A stretch of 13,258 nt of DNA from Gammaproteobacteria bacterium (lineage in GTDB: Bacteria > Pseudomonadota > Gammaproteobacteria > Immundisolibacterales > Immundisolibacteraceae). The stretch covers positions 6,669 to 19,926 of the forward strand of contig DQBD01000231.1 of the NCBI GenBank assembly GCA_003526065.1. The letters are read 5' to 3'. Within the stretch, counting starts at the first letter, position 1; each line of letters opens with the position of its first letter. Below, piece after piece: positions 12,622 to 13,258 of the stretch. The notes under the pieces were generated by a model, which was not told where the DNA came from, made no database searches, and was given only the letters and a program-made list of their open reading frames with translations. The position numbers and the translations under genes are program-made.

Positions 12622-13258
12622 GTGCAGGCTCCCGATAATGCGGTGGACGAGGCAGGCCGCCTGGATGCGCTGCATTCGCTCAATGTGCTCGATACCGACC
12701 CCGAGGAGCGTTTCGACCGCCTGACGCGCACGGCCCGGCGGTTGTTCGACGTGCCCATCGCGCTGGTAAGCCTGGTTGACGCGAACCGGCAGTGGTTCAA
12801 GTCCTGCATGGGGCTGGGCGTGCGTGAAACCCCGCGGGACGTTTCGTTCTGCGGGCACACAATCCTCGGCAACGACGTGTTCGTCATTACCAATGCCTGC
12901 GAGGACCCGCGGTTCGCGGACAATCCGCTGGTCACCGGCGAGCCGCACATCCGTTTCTATGCCGGATGTCCGTTGACGGGTGGCGGTGGCCACAAGCTGG
13001 GTACGTTGTGCGTCATCGACTCGCGGCCGCGCGAATTCGGACCGGACGATGCGGCGGCGCTGAAGGACCTGGCGGCGATGGCGCAAAGCGAGTTGACCGC
13101 GATGCGGATGGCGACCGAGGATGCGTTGACGGGCATTTTGAATCGGCGCGGTTTCGAGATGCTCGCGCAGCAGGCGCTGTCGATGTGTCTGCGGCAGGGT
13201 TCGGCGGCGACACTGCTGTTCTTTGATCTGGACAAGTTCAAGCAGGTCAACGACACCT
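12622..13258 (+). CDS. GAF domain diguanylate cyclase-like protein, N-terminal part (partial)
   Basis: The first 212 residues of a gene that runs off the right end. AAGGAGG (12610-12616) five bases before the GTG at 12622 gives a strong start. A GAF sensory domain covers about residues 20-155: LNVLDTDPEERFDRLTR, LVSLVDANRQWFKS, SFCGHTIL and FYAGCPL are the pattern seen in soluble GAF-GGDEF proteins. A GGDEF domain begins at about 165 (EDALTGILNRRGF), and FFDLDKFKQVND (200-211) carries the metal-binding Asp of a cyclase. The GGDEF signature itself lies beyond the window, so activity and any EAL domain cannot be judged. If active, it would make cyclic di-GMP. No signal peptide or membrane segment is present. 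Confidence 0.88.
   Translation, partial: MQAPDNAVDEAGRLDALHSLNVLDTDPEERFDRLTRTARRLFDVPIALVSLVDANRQWFKSCMGLGVRETPRDVSFCGHTILGNDVFVITNACEDPRFADNPLVTGEPHIRFYAGCPLTGGGGHKLGTLCVIDSRPREFGPDDAAALKDLAAMAQSELTAMRMATEDALTGILNRRGFEMLAQQALSMCLRQGSAATLLFFDLDKFKQVNDT

Noticed and set aside
1..13258. CRISPR arrays, tRNA or rRNA genes, insertion sequences, toxin-antitoxin or defence modules
   Set aside because: Reading both strands by eye revealed no regularly spaced repeats, tRNA-like folds, transposase motifs or recognised defence proteins; short degenerate elements could still be missed.

Overview
The window is GC-rich chromosomal DNA (roughly two-thirds GC by eye) from a gammaproteobacterium or close relative. 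The order dapF / DUF484 / xerC is the classic gammaproteobacterial arrangement. FNR, MtfA, TadA and IHF-beta all match their Escherichia coli counterparts at the diagnostic residue positions. Aromatic-degradation genes among these housekeeping genes suggest an environmental aerobe or facultative organism that degrades aromatic or polycyclic aromatic compounds. An Immundisolibacter-like lineage would fit, but that is inference from gene content only.

Layout. (1) 1-1734, + strand: the end of dapF, a DUF484 gene and xerC, each overlapping the next by 4 bases. (2) 1751-4676, - strand: fnr with all four cluster cysteines, then a three-gene operon read right to left (NAD(P)-binding reductase-like protein, mtfA, MarC-family membrane protein). 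Nothing was recognised in 4677-4905. (3) 4906-5398: a 60-residue unrecognised small protein on the - strand with a strong ribosome binding site, and a control region holding a Fur-box-like site over a candidate sigma70 promoter and a near-consensus FNR/Anr box. (4) 5399-7274, + strand: alpha and beta subunits of a naphthalene-dioxygenase-type ring-hydroxylating oxygenase, closed by a clear intrinsic terminator. (5) 7432-8225, + strand: a small lipoprotein with an EF-hand-like loop, overlapping tadA. (6) 8244-9423, - strand: ihfB followed by a BphD-like meta-cleavage-product (C-C bond) hydrolase. (7) 9590-10045, + strand: a universal stress protein. (8) 10065-12428, - strand: an anion:cation symporter family MFS transporter and a DUF900 alpha/beta hydrolase. 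(9) 12622-13258, + strand: the first 212 residues of a GAF-GGDEF protein that runs off the window.

How the genes work together. The dioxygenase, the C-C hydrolase and perhaps the MFS carrier are pieces of an aromatic catabolic route. They sit in separate transcription units, and no ferredoxin, ferredoxin reductase, dihydrodiol dehydrogenase or ring-cleavage dioxygenase is present, so the rest must lie elsewhere. The most interesting feature is the control region at 5182-5310. The FNR/Anr box is centred about 41 bases before the start site implied by a -10-like hexamer, which is class II activator geometry, and it precedes an oxygen-consuming enzyme; an FNR gene lies about 2.9 kb away. The Fur-like site covers the promoter of the divergent small gene. 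Oxygen and iron signals may therefore meet in front of an iron-rich oxygenase. No new defence, mobile or CRISPR system is visible.
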